DNA of 64,000 nucleotides from Physella acuta (taxonomy: Eukaryota > Mollusca > Gastropoda > Physidae): assembly GCF_028476545.1 (NCBI RefSeq), contig NW_026732605.1:52501-116500 (forward strand). The letters are read 5' to 3'. Shown here piece after piece: positions 44,120 through 55,299 of this stretch. The notes under the pieces were generated by a model, which worked only from the letters and a program-made list of their open reading frames with translations, searched no databases and was not told the origin of the DNA. The translations under genes were made by a program, and so were the position numbers. Position 1 is the first letter of the stretch. Each line of letters starts with the position of its first letter.

Positions 44120-44320
44120 GATCAGATAAAGGTCCCCAGTTTAGGTAACCCTGTTACATTAAGGGATTCTGTTGTCAGCACTACACCTAGTCGCCAAACG
44201 AGCTAGGTATCCATCAGAGCTGAGTGGACTCAAAGACATCCTACAGACTAAACTCGGGATCCAAACTGGTGACTAGCGGGTTAGCAATCGTGCCCTCTAC
44301 CATTAAGCCGCGCCGTCCAT
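44120..44320 (-). mobile_element. SINE-A copy, diverged, 3' part altered
   Basis: Inverted head CTCTACCATTAAGCCGCGCC on the right and body words GAGCTAGGTATCCATCAGAG and GTCAGCACTACACCTAGTCG to the left. The distal 3' block is not recognisable. It lies directly against the dodecamer array. Confidence 0.75.
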
Positions 44321-44324
44321 CTGA

Positions 44325-44750
44325 AGGGACTAAACAAAACATCAAGGTCAACACTGTTTGTTGTTTTTCCTCCAACATAATTAACTAGGCATGCTGCCCA
44401 GCTTCGCTTAGGCTTTCGAAAACATTGAGAATGTGAATGCTTAATTAATTCGCCATAGGGTCGGTCTACGACCTCAAGAGTTATGAAGAGGTTCCTCCGT
44501 GGACATTGTTTTTCGATTTATAGCTCATATAAGGTACCGGTCAGTCGAGGTCAGTTTTGACCCCCTCATCGTAGACTTTTCGGCCAACCGGCCCCCGTGT
44601 TATGTCGCCCCAAGGCAAGATCCTGCCAAATTTGAAGCGCCTGCGGCGCCGAGAAGTGCCTTATCGGACACCCGACAATCTAGATCTAGAATCCTAATTG
44701 AATTTTTTTTTTTTAAGTTTAGTCCGAGCAAAATAAAAAAAAAATACATT
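44325..44750. other. Intergenic, nothing recognised
   Basis: A GC-richer patch at 44570-44690 without a supportable exon. Confidence 0.4.
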
Positions 44751-44757
44751 AACCAAG

Positions 44758-44833
44758 TTGACTTGGTGGGTCTCGAACCCGCACCACCTGCGTGGTTTGT
44801 AGTACACTAACATCTCCGCTATTTAGGCACCTT
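44758..44833 (-). repeat. tRNA-like sequence, SINE head or tRNA pseudogene
   Basis: On the minus strand, GGTGCCTAAATAGCGGAG (A-box-like TAGCGGAGATG) and GGGTTCGAGACCC (canonical B box) are about 40 bp apart. The ends GGTGCC and CCACC do not pair as a good acceptor stem, so a functional tRNA gene is unlikely. Confidence 0.4.
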
Positions 44834-44902
44834 ATAAAATTCAGAGAATGAAAGACGTATTTTAAAATCTTAACTTACGCGAATATGCCTAATCTTTCAA
44901 AT

Positions 44903-45377
44903 TAATTTTTTTATCCCAAATTAGCCAGTTCCAAACAAAGATTTTGTATAAATAAATGTTATGAGTTTAGGCCGGAAAAATTGTATTGTATACATTTCAT
45001 AGTGTACGTAGATCTAAATCAAATTTGAATGAAATAGTTCATTTCTTTTTTATTTTAAACACGGCAGATGACGTCATTAGTAAGCAATAGTGTCGTCACA
45101 GTTTTATGCGTTCTTTTACACATCTATTAATGCTTTTCCGGTTGCATAAATAATACTGTTTCTCTATATTCGAATACGCCTTGATTTTTTATTTTTCTTC
45201 TTTAAATAAAATTGTGGTTATACATTTAAAACATCTAACATATTATTTTCAACAAAAGTCCGTATAAAGTTCTCCATATATCGCTGCCGTTTCTGACGTG
45301 ATGTCCGGCGAAAATTTTTTGCGGACAGAGAGAGAGAGAGAGAGAGATGTGCGAACGTAGCCCATTATAGTATTAGA
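44903..45377. repeat. 475-bp tandem duplication, copy 1
   Basis: Starts TAATTTTTTTATCCC and ends CCATTATAGTATTAGA. It contains TTTAGGCCGGAAAAATTGTA, GATGACGTCATTAG and a (GA)10 tract. Confidence 0.97.
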
Positions 45378-45850
45378 TAATTTTTTTATCCCAAATTAGC
45401 CAGTTCCAAACAAAGATTTTGTATAAATAAATGTTATGAGTTTAGGCCGGAAAAATTGTATTGTATACATTTCATAGTGTACGTAGATCTAAATCAAATT
45501 TGAATGAAATAGTTCATTTCTTTTTTATTTTAAACACGGCAGATGACGTCATTAGTAAGCAATAGTGTCGTCACAGTTTTATGCGTTCTTTTACACATCT
45601 ATTAATGCTTTTCCGGTTGCATAAATAATACTGTTTCTCTATATTCGAATACGCCTTGATTTTTTATTTTTCTTCTTTAAATAAAATTGTGGTTATACAT
45701 TTAAAACATCTAACATATTATTTTCAACAAAAGTCCGTATAAAGTTCTCCATATATCGCTGCCGTTTCTGACGTGATGTCCGGCGAAAATTTTTTGCGGA
45801 CAGAGAGAGAGAGAGAGAGATGTGCGAACGTAGCCCATTATAGTATTAGA
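45378..45850. repeat. 473-bp tandem duplication, copy 2
   Basis: Identical to copy 1 by eye except that the GA tract is one unit shorter (18 versus 20 bases). The copies abut head to tail. Confidence 0.97.
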
Positions 45851-45854
45851 TTAT

Positions 45855-46775
45855 CGCGTGTCAACATTTTCTGAACCATATGACCCGCTAATTCCCACTT
45901 GGGCCTGCTGTTTGTATGTGCTACAAAAACCTTTGTTCGCATATGAAGTTCTCCACCGCAGTAGTTGTTTGATTTAAGTTTTCTTTACATTAACTTCGTG
46001 GGGGTCCGCATACAAGTTTATGGCTTTCAGACTGGAAGTCATGATCCCTACCTCCCACCCCCCGGGACATTATGATAATTTCCGATAACAAATATTAAAT
46101 TATCGATTGTGTAAAATACGCTTGAAATAAGAAACCTTATTTTAACTTTCAAAAGTCACGACCAACGCGGTTTAGTTTAATACGTCATTGATGATCGATT
46201 CCTGATTTGATAATGATTTGTGTCTTTAAAAGGTATATTGTTAAGCTTGCCAGGTACTCTTTATTAGCGTAAATATAACCCCAACTTAAAGATACACGCT
46301 TAGCCTTATCAGCATTTGTAAATTTTATTTCAGTTCGTGAATACAAAAAAAATATTGCGTGATCATGCCGTGGTATACGGATATCCGTTTTCCGAGAACT
46401 GTGGGAACGAAAGAAAAAAATTGCTGACAAGTCCTTTCATGAAATTTTACACAGTCATACACCAATCTCATACATTTAGTTATTCTAAGTAACGCTGTAT
46501 TTGTCTAGACGCTTGCGTGATTTAAGTAAAGTATACGTCCTCGCGACATATAAACTTTGACGGGAGGGGAGACAAGCGATGAAACATATCAAAGTTTCCA
46601 TCAGGAAATGTAATCCCGATTCTGTGACATCCGGACTAGACTATTTTAGAAATGTCGTATATCACGTTATCTGGGTAAGTCGTGGTATAACAACCAGGAT
46701 GGGCTTAATGTAGTCAGGGGCGGTACAAGAAAAAAGGCACCCCCGAAAAAAAAGTATGCCCCCCCCCATATGTAA
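45855..46775. other. Intergenic
   Basis: Mostly unique-looking. 46716-46765 starts CAGGGGCGGTACAAG and has C- and A-runs, resembling a hAT-like type C terminus. No gene supported. Confidence 0.4.
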
Positions 46776-46777
<2 letters not shown>

Positions 46778-46852
<75 letters not shown>

Positions 46853-46909
46853 CATATTATGTATATTATACATATTAAACATATTATACATATTATACAT
46901 ATTTTATAC

Positions 46910-46987
<78 letters not shown>
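46778..46987. repeat. (TA)n - TATACATATTA - (TA)n compound repeat
   Basis: TA tracts at 46778-46845 and 46915-46987 flank degenerate CATATTATACATATTA words. Confidence 0.95.
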
Positions 46988-46991
<4 letters not shown>

Positions 46992-47149
46992 GAAAAATGT
47001 AACTACCTATCTAGCAAGTCAATCAAAAGTAAATGTAGCACGGAAGTTTGATATCGTTTTTGCTCTACAAAACAGTGTGTGTTTGTTACTGTAGAACAAT
47101 CACTACATCTGTTGTTGTTTTTTTTTTATATTTGACAAAACCACAATCA

Positions 47150-47253
47150 AGGTACAAGAAAAAAAAATTATGTCGTATACTCGGCCCCCTAACCACCCCC
47201 CCCCCCCGCTCATCCCCTGCGGGGTCAGGCGGTACAGTAGTTCCGCCTCTAAG
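47150..47253 (-). mobile_element. hAT-like MITE fragment, type C
   Basis: GGTACAAGAAAAAAAAAT, CTCGGCCCCCTAACC, poly-C and GGGGTCAGGCGGTACAGTAG, ending TTCCGCCTCT. It matches the fragment at 10530. Confidence 0.5.
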
Positions 47254-47270
47254 TTCAAATCGTGTGGATT

Positions 47271-47299
47271 CGTTTTCCGGTACCCACAACCGGAAAACG
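47271..47299. other. Perfect 11-bp stem hairpin
   Basis: CGTTTTCCGGT and ACCGGAAAACG are exact reverse complements around the 7-base loop ACCCACA. Function unknown. Confidence 0.7.
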
Positions 47300-47655
47300 G
47301 TTTCCCTCCGTGTTTTTATCAAAACGTCACTACGCCAAAACGAAAGTTGAGATTTTTTATTTGTATTTTAGTTAAACGGGTGCATCAAAAGTGGAAACCA
47401 GACACCTATTTTAATTACCGGCGATGATTTATCTGCCAGATTGCCGGTGTTAATGTAGATGTTGACGTCGTATCCGGATCAACCAGTGATGATCTTATCA
47501 AGTGAACAGCCCGGAACTTTCGAGAACATCCAACGTTTTCACCTGTCTAGGGTTTTATGTTACGTCATTCGTTGCGGTACTTTGTTGTTCGCCAGCGAAG
47601 CGTATCCAAGGGATTTTTTTTAGGTTTACCGCGTCGTTTTTCTAATCATAAACCT
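47300..47655. other. Intergenic, nothing recognised
   Basis: Moderate GC; no supported exon. Confidence 0.4.
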
Positions 47656-47657
47656 AG

Positions 47658-47903
47658 CATTAAATCTAAGCCTAGAGCATACGACGCTCACCCAAAAGGC
47701 TTGAGTTCAAATCACTAGCTCAAGTCTGTAAAATGTCCCTGAGTCTATTGGGCTCTGGCGGTACCGAACTCATGCTAGGGATAGTAAATGGGGCTGGGCA
47801 TAATGCAGAGCCATAATATCCCTTCAAATGCCGAGGTCACTAAAACAAGTGTACTCTACTTCATCTGGACATGGACCGTCAGGTTCCAAAGAGCACTTTA
47901 CCG
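47658..47903 (+). mobile_element. SINE-A copy, diverged head
   Basis: The head is decayed (GAGCATACGACGCTCACCC, GAGTTCAAATCAC). The body is clear: GTCCCTGAGTCTATTGGGCT, AATGCCGAGGTCACTAAAAC, ACCGTCAGGTTCCAAAGAGC. Confidence 0.82.
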
Positions 47904-47929
47904 TCATTCAAAATTAAGCAAAACCAAAG

Positions 47930-48062
47930 TTTCTTCCATGCATCACTTTGGGGAGTCTCTGCCCCCCCCCCCCCCCCGAAAAACAAAAACGTCTAATTTT
48001 TATAGAAAATATATACATTTAACAGTATCCGCCCCCCCCCCCTTCCCCCATCCCAAAAAAAA
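47930..48062 (+). repeat. Family E C-rich repeat
   Basis: Two poly-C runs (47962-47977, 48032-48042) flank TTTTTATAGAAAATATATAC and TTTAACAGTATCCGCCC, as in the copies at 22030 and 62150. Confidence 0.65.
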
Positions 48063-48064
48063 AA

Positions 48065-48982
48065 TAATTTCAAAATAAAAATAAACACTGAGCCAAACGT
48101 AGGCCTAATAGCTAAACCTAGCCCCAACCCAAGTTCTGAAGCTAACCTTAACCCTGACTCTGAAACTATCTCAAACTAATCTTACTTTGTAAACGTTTCA
48201 AAACAAAGATAATGCAAAAAAATTAAAACTTTAGATTAATTAAAAATATTCATCACCCTAGCAACGAAACAATAATTAATTTTTGCAGCAAAAAAAAAAC
48301 ACCCGAGACAAGCATCAAGGTGAAGGTCGTGTAAAGATCACGTAACTTAGATAAGACGTCGCGAACTATTCGGGAATTTTTAATAAACGCAAGACTGAAA
48401 AAAAAAAATTCGCGATAAGATTCACATCGGTCAAAACAAACTTTACATTTCGGTTGATGTTTCGTTTTCCTCGTAATGAAGAACATATTGTTTTTCTTCC
48501 TAATATTACAATTTGCTGTTCATATTTCTTGAGGGGGGGAAAGCCATGATTATAATATACTACGCTGCATGAAATCCCTTAGAAAACTTTTGGATACGCA
48601 GAAAACAAACAAAAAATACTATTTTATTTTTTAATGTTGATACAATGGCAATTTTTGGTGCGTATTTTCCAAAACATATGCTGTCTACCTAAGTATAAAT
48701 GTAAAGTGAATCCTAACTCACTTAAGAAACCTAATCATCCAACACCTACCAGAAAAATAATTTATTGTTAAATTAAAAAGGCTGCTTTATTTATGTCTTT
48801 TAAGTAACCCCCCTCCCCTTCTTCGAAATCATGCACTTCGGGGTAAAGGTGACATATAACCATATGTATCATAAGCCACAAAGGCGGTGTCTGACATACA
48901 TATTATGATGTTCCAAATATTAATTCCTGCTTGCAACAGAACACACGGGTGCATTTTCATATCTTTTTATGACACAAGCCAG
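48065..48982. other. Intergenic
   Basis: 48110-48175 has weak CCCTAA-like words; the rest is unique AT-rich sequence. No gene supported. Confidence 0.4.
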
Positions 48983-49071
48983 GTGTGTGTGTGTGTGTCT
49001 GTGTGTGTGTCTGTGTGTGTGTCTCTGTGTGTGTGTGCGTGCGTGCATGTTTGTGTGTGTGCGTGCGTGCG

Positions 49072-49103
<32 letters not shown>
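48983..49103 (+). repeat. (GT)n with CT/GC interruptions
   Basis: GTGTGT tracts broken by CTGT and GCGTGCGTGC words. Confidence 0.9.
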
Positions 49104-49104
<1 letters not shown>

Positions 49105-49818
49105 AAGGGGTGGTTATAATGTTCGACTGTTATGAAAAAATACAGGTTTTTTTGTCATTATTCCAAACGCTAATTAATTAATTAATTAATTTAGAAATAT
49201 ATTAACATTCATTTTGTTTTTCCATTGTCTTTAACTTTTAATCCAAACGTCATTTCTTTTAATAATTATAAAACGTAAATAAATTATTTGCTTTAATGTA
49301 ATTGGTGTAATAAAACAATTACATTGTCTGGATCGACAGACCGAGTGTCTGTGTAAGCATAAGCCTTAGGCAGCCATTTAGCCATTACCATTTACATTTT
49401 GAAGGAAAACATTAATTTGTTGTTTTATTGTTTAGAAGTTTCACAATAACCTTTATAGCCTACACCCAACGTGTTCGCTAATTAATATTTTTTGTCATAA
49501 ACTCAGTTATGTAAATATTTATCAATACAGATTTTTATATTTTGTGTTGCAAATCATACAATAAAAACGAGACTGAAATTCATGATTAAAATTAACAGTT
49601 TTTTTCATTCCATTGAACACTATATTTATATGTGTTAATTTGATTTGCTTAGTATTGTGTTTATAACGTATTTTCAGTTCTTTTGCTTGGTACTGCCGGT
49701 AAGTTTGTAAACTATTTTTCTTATGTAGACCATCCAGCTCTTTATCAAAATGAAAGCACAACTTCAATGTCCAGTCTAGATATACGCCAATGCAATAAAC
49801 ATTTATACTTTTCGTTCC
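49105..49818. other. AT-rich intergenic
   Basis: Includes (AATT)n at 49171-49190. A minus-strand open frame crossing 49522-49820 is the A/T-rich downstream extension of the LINE remnant, not a gene. Confidence 0.4.
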
Positions 49819-49819
49819 T

Positions 49820-50150
49820 TGCGGACCATAATCATCTGCCAAAGCTTCCCAACCCGAAGGTCTCCTGCCACTGTTTTCATGTTTCCGATTCCTTCCTATC
49901 TGTTCAGCCTCCTCTAGCACGCTACGTCGCCACGTATTTCTGGGTCGACCCCTATGGCCATGTCTTACTGGGTTGACCCCTACGTCTATATTATCCTGGG
50001 TCTACCCCTGCGCCGCTTGCCCTGGGGGTTCCACTCCAAGTCTTATCCGGCTCTATTGCCATTGTCCCCCCTAAGCGTGTGCCCCATCCATCGCCATTTT
50101 ATCTCCATGATTTACCTTTCTATTGTACCCTATCCACACATCTACCGCTG
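49820..50150 (-). pseudogene. LINE ORF2 C-terminal remnant (RTE/CR1-like)
   Basis: Minus-strand frames read KWRWMGHTLRGDNGNRAG, a stop, DLEWNPQGKRRRGRPR, and in a shifted frame RRSVLEEAEQIGRN and GWEALADDYGPQG. This order (WxWxGHxLR, WNPQGKRxRGRP, TWRRxxxxE, GWxxLxxxLC) is the C-terminal signature of an RTE- or CR1-like LINE protein. It is broken by at least one stop and a frame change, and by a ~28-bp triplication inside the GRPR-TWRR junction. The catalytic domain is absent, so this is a fossil. Confidence 0.72.
49938..50024 (+). repeat. 28-bp imperfect triplication in LINE remnant
   Basis: CTGGGTCGACCCCTATGGCC, CTGGGTTGACCCCTACGTC and CTGGGTCTACCCCTGCGCC follow each other at about 28-bp spacing. 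Confidence 0.7.
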
Positions 50151-50389
50151 TTTTATGCTTTCTAACTTGTCCTGCCATTTACTTTAAACATACTCATTAG
50201 GCTCTTATAAATTAAAGTTTGGATTACTTTGTTATTTGACTCTGTTATTCTTCAAGTCTCCAAGGCATTACAGCACCATTGCTTCAACGTTGGAGTTAAA
50301 GACTTCTGCAATGATAATCTTATATTTGTGCTAAGGTACGCGTTAGGTTTCTTTCAGGTATCTCTTCAGGGATTATAGGGCACTGACCC

Positions 50390-50515
50390 ATCCCCGTACG
50401 AAAAAGAAAACATAAAACTTATGTAGAAAATATATAATTTAAACAGTGTTCCGCACCCCGGAAATTTAAGTGCGCACCCCTCCAAAGTGTTTTAAGTGGC
50501 CCCTGGTCAAAATGT
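50390..50515 (+). repeat. Family E copy, diverged
   Basis: TTATGTAGAAAATATATAAT, TTAAACAGTGTTCCGCACCC and GCGCACCCCTCC match family E. Poly-C runs are shorter than in other copies. Confidence 0.5.
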
Positions 50516-51350
50516 CTGAAAGAAACACCCGGTATGTGACGACAGCTGGTGTAGGTTTTTAATTTTTTTAAATTTTAAAATATCATGCCGAGTATTTGAG
50601 TTAGGCACAAACCTGTCCTTTTTAATATTAAGCAAATAATTTTTACGAAACTAAATAATACGCGAGTCTACAGTGTGAATAGTTTTGTTCAGCTGTTGCT
50701 TGGTACCTGGGTATAAGTGTCTGTGCGTTTGTCTGTGTATGTATCCTTTTATGTGTGTGTAAGTCTGTTTATGTGCGTGTGTCGTTGTGTCTGTGTGTGT
50801 CTGAGTGTGTACCTGTTTATGTGTGTGTATGTATATGTGTGTGTCTGTGTGTGTTGTCTGTGTGTGGGCCTGTTTACGTGCTTTAACGGATCCACATTTC
50901 GTTTAATTATATTTTATTAATTTCGCGTGATCGATGCATGGATTAGAAGAAAAGATTATCAATCTTGAACAACAAAACTCTTCTTTCAGTTTGGTCCCAA
51001 TCTTGAATCCCACATGAAGTCCTAATTTTTTTCAAAAACACCCACTAGTAATAACTATGAATAAATATTTCAAACTACATTCCAGAACTATTCTAAAATC
51101 TTGATATAGAAAAATCAATACAGTATATTTTAATATCAAATCAGAATATTTTTCCCAAGATAAAGTATACCAAAGAACTGTTTGGTAGGTTTGTCAATTT
51201 TGGCTAGTAATTAACCACGCGAATTAAGCAACTAATCTTCTGCTGGTAAATTAACGTTAATTATATTTTGTTATTACCTTTTGTTTATCTGTCTCACCAT
51301 GTGCTCTAGATGGTTATTCACAACTTTGGCAAATCTCTAACAAGGATTTG
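50516..51350. other. Intergenic with GT-rich stretch
   Basis: 50705-50880 is an irregular GTGTGT/CTGT stretch. The rest is AT-rich unique sequence. Confidence 0.45.
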
Positions 51351-51351
51351 C

Positions 51352-51515
51352 TTATGGTATGTGTACAGGTCTATATATCGCGATGACATTGTACATAGTT
51401 GATTATATCAGCTGGAATGTGTACATGGCTTAATGACATTGTACATTGATGATTTACACTGACGGAATGTGTACGCGTTCCTTTGACATTGTACATTGTA
51501 CATTAATTAATTGCA
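51352..51515 (+). repeat. ~60-bp tandem repeat, about 3 copies
   Basis: TGACATTGTACAT, GATGATT/GTTGATT, CGGAATGTGTACGCG and GGAATGTGTACATGG recur with spacing near 60 bp. Confidence 0.65.
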
Positions 51516-52130
51516 AGGATGGTATGGTGCATGTATGGCATTGCAAAATACATTTAAATTGTAAGATGGTGTTTTATTCAAAAGCACATAAGGAATACAA
51601 ATCTACAAGCTTGGATTAAAAGGGGGGGGGGGTACACAGGCTAATGGAAATAAGTGAAGGGAAATAACTATTTCTTTGGGGAAACGTAGATTTTTGTTTT
51701 AATTTGTTAATTTTCAAATTAGTATTTAGCTTTTGTTCAATGTTATCTTTAAGATTCTGTTTAGGGTCCACCCCTCCCCCCCCCCCCATCTGGAGTATTT
51801 TCCATTAAATCCTTACCTGAATTGGAAAAAAGCGTTGTTTTTCAGTATATTTTTGCAATATTATTTGCCTTGGTGTCCCCGCCACCCCCCACCCCCGGTG
51901 CGATCGACATCCTTCTTCCCCCACCCCCAGTCCTTACGAGGATACTGATTTTATCGTAATCCTCTCAACCATCAGTTTTAAGGATATATAAAAATAAATT
52001 CCGTGTTCTATTGTACGAAAAGAAAGTACTTGACTGTGAGAAAAAAATCCCACGACGCTGAGACTTGCAAAAATCCACACCTCACTCACGAGAACTCTCA
52101 AAAATGAAATGATAATTTCTTTTTTTTTTA
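51516..52130. other. Intergenic with MITE remnant
   Basis: 51835-51945 (AATATTATTTGCCTTGGTGT, C-rich, GGTGCGATCG) resembles the right half of the hAT-like type A MITE. Poly-C at 51776-51787. Confidence 0.45.
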
Positions 52131-52131
52131 G

Positions 52132-52336
52132 AATTCAGAAAGGATTACACGCAACGCCTGACGTGTTAGTTGAAGATAACGTTGTAGGTGTTGTGGTGTT
52201 GAGGGTTAACTTCCTGGATGGGTCGCAATGTGTGGCTTGTCTGACTTGGTACACGTACACTACACCGACTCTGTCTGACTCACCATGTACTTTAGATGGT
52301 GACCTTGTCTGTCTCACTATGTCCTCTAGAAGGTGA
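52132..52336 (+). CDS. Candidate terminal coding segment, unknown protein
   Basis: About 68 codons after a putative splice acceptor, in the frame where AT|A ATT CAG AAA GGA continues. It is hydrophobic-rich in the middle (NVVGVVVLRVNF), with three cysteines. The last ~20 codons (SDSPCTLDGDLVCLTMSSRR) overlap the first units of the 34-bp minisatellite, which appears to have grown from this sequence. No domain recognised. Confidence 0.25.
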
Positions 52337-52640
52337 TCTTTTCTGTCTCACCGTGTACTGTAGATGGTGACCTTGTCTGTCTCACTATGTACTCTAGATA
52401 GTGACCTTGTCTGTCTCACTATGTCCTCTAGATGGTGACCTTTTCTTGTCTCACCTCACCATGTACTCTAGATGGTGACCCTGTCTGTCTCACCATGAAC
52501 TCTAGATAGTGACCTTGTCTTGTCTCACCATGTACTCTAGATGGTGACCTTGTCTGGTGTCACCATGTACTCTAGATGGTGACCTTGTCTGGTGTCACCA
52601 TGTACCTTATATGGTTACCTTGTCTAGTCTCACCTCGTCA
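52268..52640 (+). repeat. 34-bp minisatellite, about 11 copies
   Basis: The unit contains CTCACCATGTACTCTAGATG followed by GTGACCTTGTCTGT. Copies vary at CCATG/CTATG and AGATGG/AGATAG. Confidence 0.9.
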
Positions 52641-52745
52641 CGACGCTGGCATGTTGTAGTCAAACACCAGACCACTAAGACCTTCCCTCACAGATCGACT
52701 GTGGACGTGACCCAACACACGCAGGCAATAAACAATCCTGACAGA

Positions 52746-53240
52746 CATGCATTTCATTAACTCTAATTACGTCTTGTTGTTTTAATAACGAAACTTTTTT
52801 TTTAAATTTACTTATGAATCTCTGTCAGTTCTCAGACTCTATGACAGGAATCCACGTAGCAAAGGTAAAGAAGATTAGAATTTTGATCTTGTTATGGATT
52901 TTGCGCTTCATTTTACATTCGTTAACTTAGTCGTGTACCTTTTAAAGCTGGATTGACTCAGGGACCTGTAACAGACTTGTCAGGTACCCATTAGAGCTGA
53001 GTAGGCTCATAGAGAGTTCGTTGCTCTGAGTAATTGGGGTATAGAGGACATTCTGTGAAATATTTACGTGTAAAGTTATTGCGTGCTAATCTCTGTTATC
53101 TTACCATACAAGTGATGTATAGGTTGTTGTTCAAACACAATAAAGATTAGGAACGTTTCTAGGGGAAAGAGTTTTTTTTTAATTACGAAGACTAAATCAG
53201 AAATAATAATAACGATATAAGTCGGCGAAATAAAGTTTAA
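52746..53240. other. Intergenic with SINE-A fragment
   Basis: 52925-53025 carries inverted SINE-A body words twice (GTACCTTTTAAAGCTGGATT and CAGGTACCCATTAGAGCTGA), a broken copy. No gene supported. Confidence 0.45.
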
Positions 53241-53448
53241 GGGAGGGCGTGGCCGAGTGGTAGACTGGTAACTTGAAAGTCTCGAGTTCGGATCCCGGGC
53301 TCGAGTCTGTAGGACGTCCCTGAGTCCACTCAGCTCTGATGGGTACCTAGCTCACGTTTGGGAAACAAAGCGGGTGACCACTCTATCCCCTTGTATGCCG
53401 AGGTCATTGAAACAGGTGGACTCTACTTCATCTGCCCTATGGGCATAA
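53241..53448 (+). mobile_element. SINE-A copy with well-kept tRNA-like head
   Basis: Head GGGAGGGCGTGGCCGAGTGG with B box GAGTTCGGATCCC; the GGCCGAGTGG word is typical of tRNA-Leu/Ser type heads. The body runs to TCTACTTCATCTGCCCTATG; the last block is missing. Confidence 0.88.
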
Positions 53449-53566
53449 TCGAGTAAAGATGAAAATGAATAAATTATAGATAAAAAATAAATAGTTAAAT
53501 ATACGAAAAGTATTTTAGTGTGGTCTGCGCGATTTTGAAACATCAAGAAATAAATTGGGACAAAGG

Positions 53567-54035
53567 TTTATATAGAGGTGTACAAAAATTGACTGAACTC
53601 ATGCTCATATAAAGGTAGGTGTACAAAGTTGACTTAGATCAGGCTCATATACAGGAGATGTACAAAGTTGACTTAGATCAGGCTCATATACAGGAGATGT
53701 ACAAAGTTGACTTAGATCAGGCTCATATACAGGAGATGTACAAAGTTGATTTAGATCAGGCTCATATACAGGTAGGTGTACAAAGTTGACTTAGATCAGG
53801 CTCATATACAGGTAGGTGTACAAAGTTGACTTAGATCAGGCTCATATACAGGAGATGTACAAAGTTGATTTAGATCAGGCTCATATACAGGTAGGTGTAC
53901 AAAGTTGACTTAGATCAGGCTCATATACAGGTAGATGTACAAAGTTGACTTAGATCAGGCTCATATACAGGTTGGTGTACAAAGTTGACTTAACTCAGCT
54001 TATGTAGAGGTGTACAAAGTTTATATAGAGGTAGG
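53567..54035 (+). repeat. 39/41-bp minisatellite, about 11 copies
   Basis: The unit contains GGCTCATATACAGG, AGATGT or TAGGTGT, then ACAAAGTTGACTTAGATCA. The two length variants are interspersed. Confidence 0.92.
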
Positions 54036-54650
<615 letters not shown>

Positions 54651-54657
54651 TTTCCCG

Positions 54658-54792
54658 CTTGTGCAGATGAATTAGAGTTCCTCTTCTTCAGGGACTTCGG
54701 TCTATGAAGGGATAATGTGGTAAGCGCTATGCCCAGCCGCCTTTATTGCCCTAAAGTGAGTTAGGTACCCATCAAAGCTGGATGCTTGGTTA
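54658..54792 (-). mobile_element. SINE-A 3' part
   Basis: GCAGATGAATTAGAGTTCCT, TCTATGAAGGGATAATGTGG, GCTATGCCCAGCCGCCTTTA and AGTTAGGTACCCATCAAAGC. The tRNA head is missing on the right side, so the copy is 5'-truncated. Confidence 0.8.
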
Positions 54793-55002
54793 GTAATATA
54801 CATCAAGTTGTGAAAGACATAGAAATTGAAATACAAAGAATTTAATGTGTTCATTCGCAAACGTTACTATTTAAAAATTTTAGGCCTGCTATTTATTGCT
54901 GAATAATAAAATCACTATACTTATCCACTATATTATGTTTAAATAAAGTGAGTTTAGATCAGTCGAGTAAATAAATTTAATAGCAAGACATAACTAAAAT
55001 TT

Positions 55003-55005
<3 letters not shown>
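54793..55005. other. AT-rich intergenic
   Basis: Nothing recognised. Confidence 0.4.

Positions 55006-55075
<70 letters not shown>
55006..55075. repeat. (TA)n microsatellite
   Basis: About 35 TA units. Confidence 0.95.
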
Positions 55076-55079
<4 letters not shown>

Positions 55080-55299
55080 CCGTTCAAATAAAGGCTTGTT
55101 TAGCCACAGGTGTGTGATTATAGACACACCTATGCTATCTAATCGTGTTTGAGTTATGTATGTTGTTTACAAAGTGTTATTTTTCATGTAGCCTATCTGT
55201 GCATGTACTTTGTGCGTTTTGTTTTTAATATTTTTAACAACTAAAAACTGGGTTTATTCCAATAGGGAACATTGTTAAGCAATGTCATAAAACTAGCGG

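Larger units (their letters stand above)
52132..52745 (+). other. Possible 3'-terminal exon with 3' UTR
   Basis: A strong acceptor-like TTTCTTTTTTTTTAG ends at 52131. The following frame is open and balanced to a TGA at 52334-52336: KGLHATPDVLVEDNVVGVVV, then LRVNFLDGSQCVACLTWYTY, then TTPTLSDSPCTLDGDLV. It is more GC-rich than its surroundings. A 34-bp minisatellite follows, then AATAAA at 52727-52732. No protein family was recognised. The upstream exons would lie elsewhere. Chance open frame or repeat-derived sequence remains possible. Confidence 0.3.

Noticed and set aside
44758-45850. The 475-bp duplication as LTRs of an element
   Set aside because: The copies abut directly with no internal region, primer-binding site or TG...CA ends; a simple tandem duplication.
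49522-49920. 132-codon minus-strand frame as a host gene
   Set aside because: Its first 40 residues are the C-terminus of a decayed LINE protein and the rest is AT-rich read-on.
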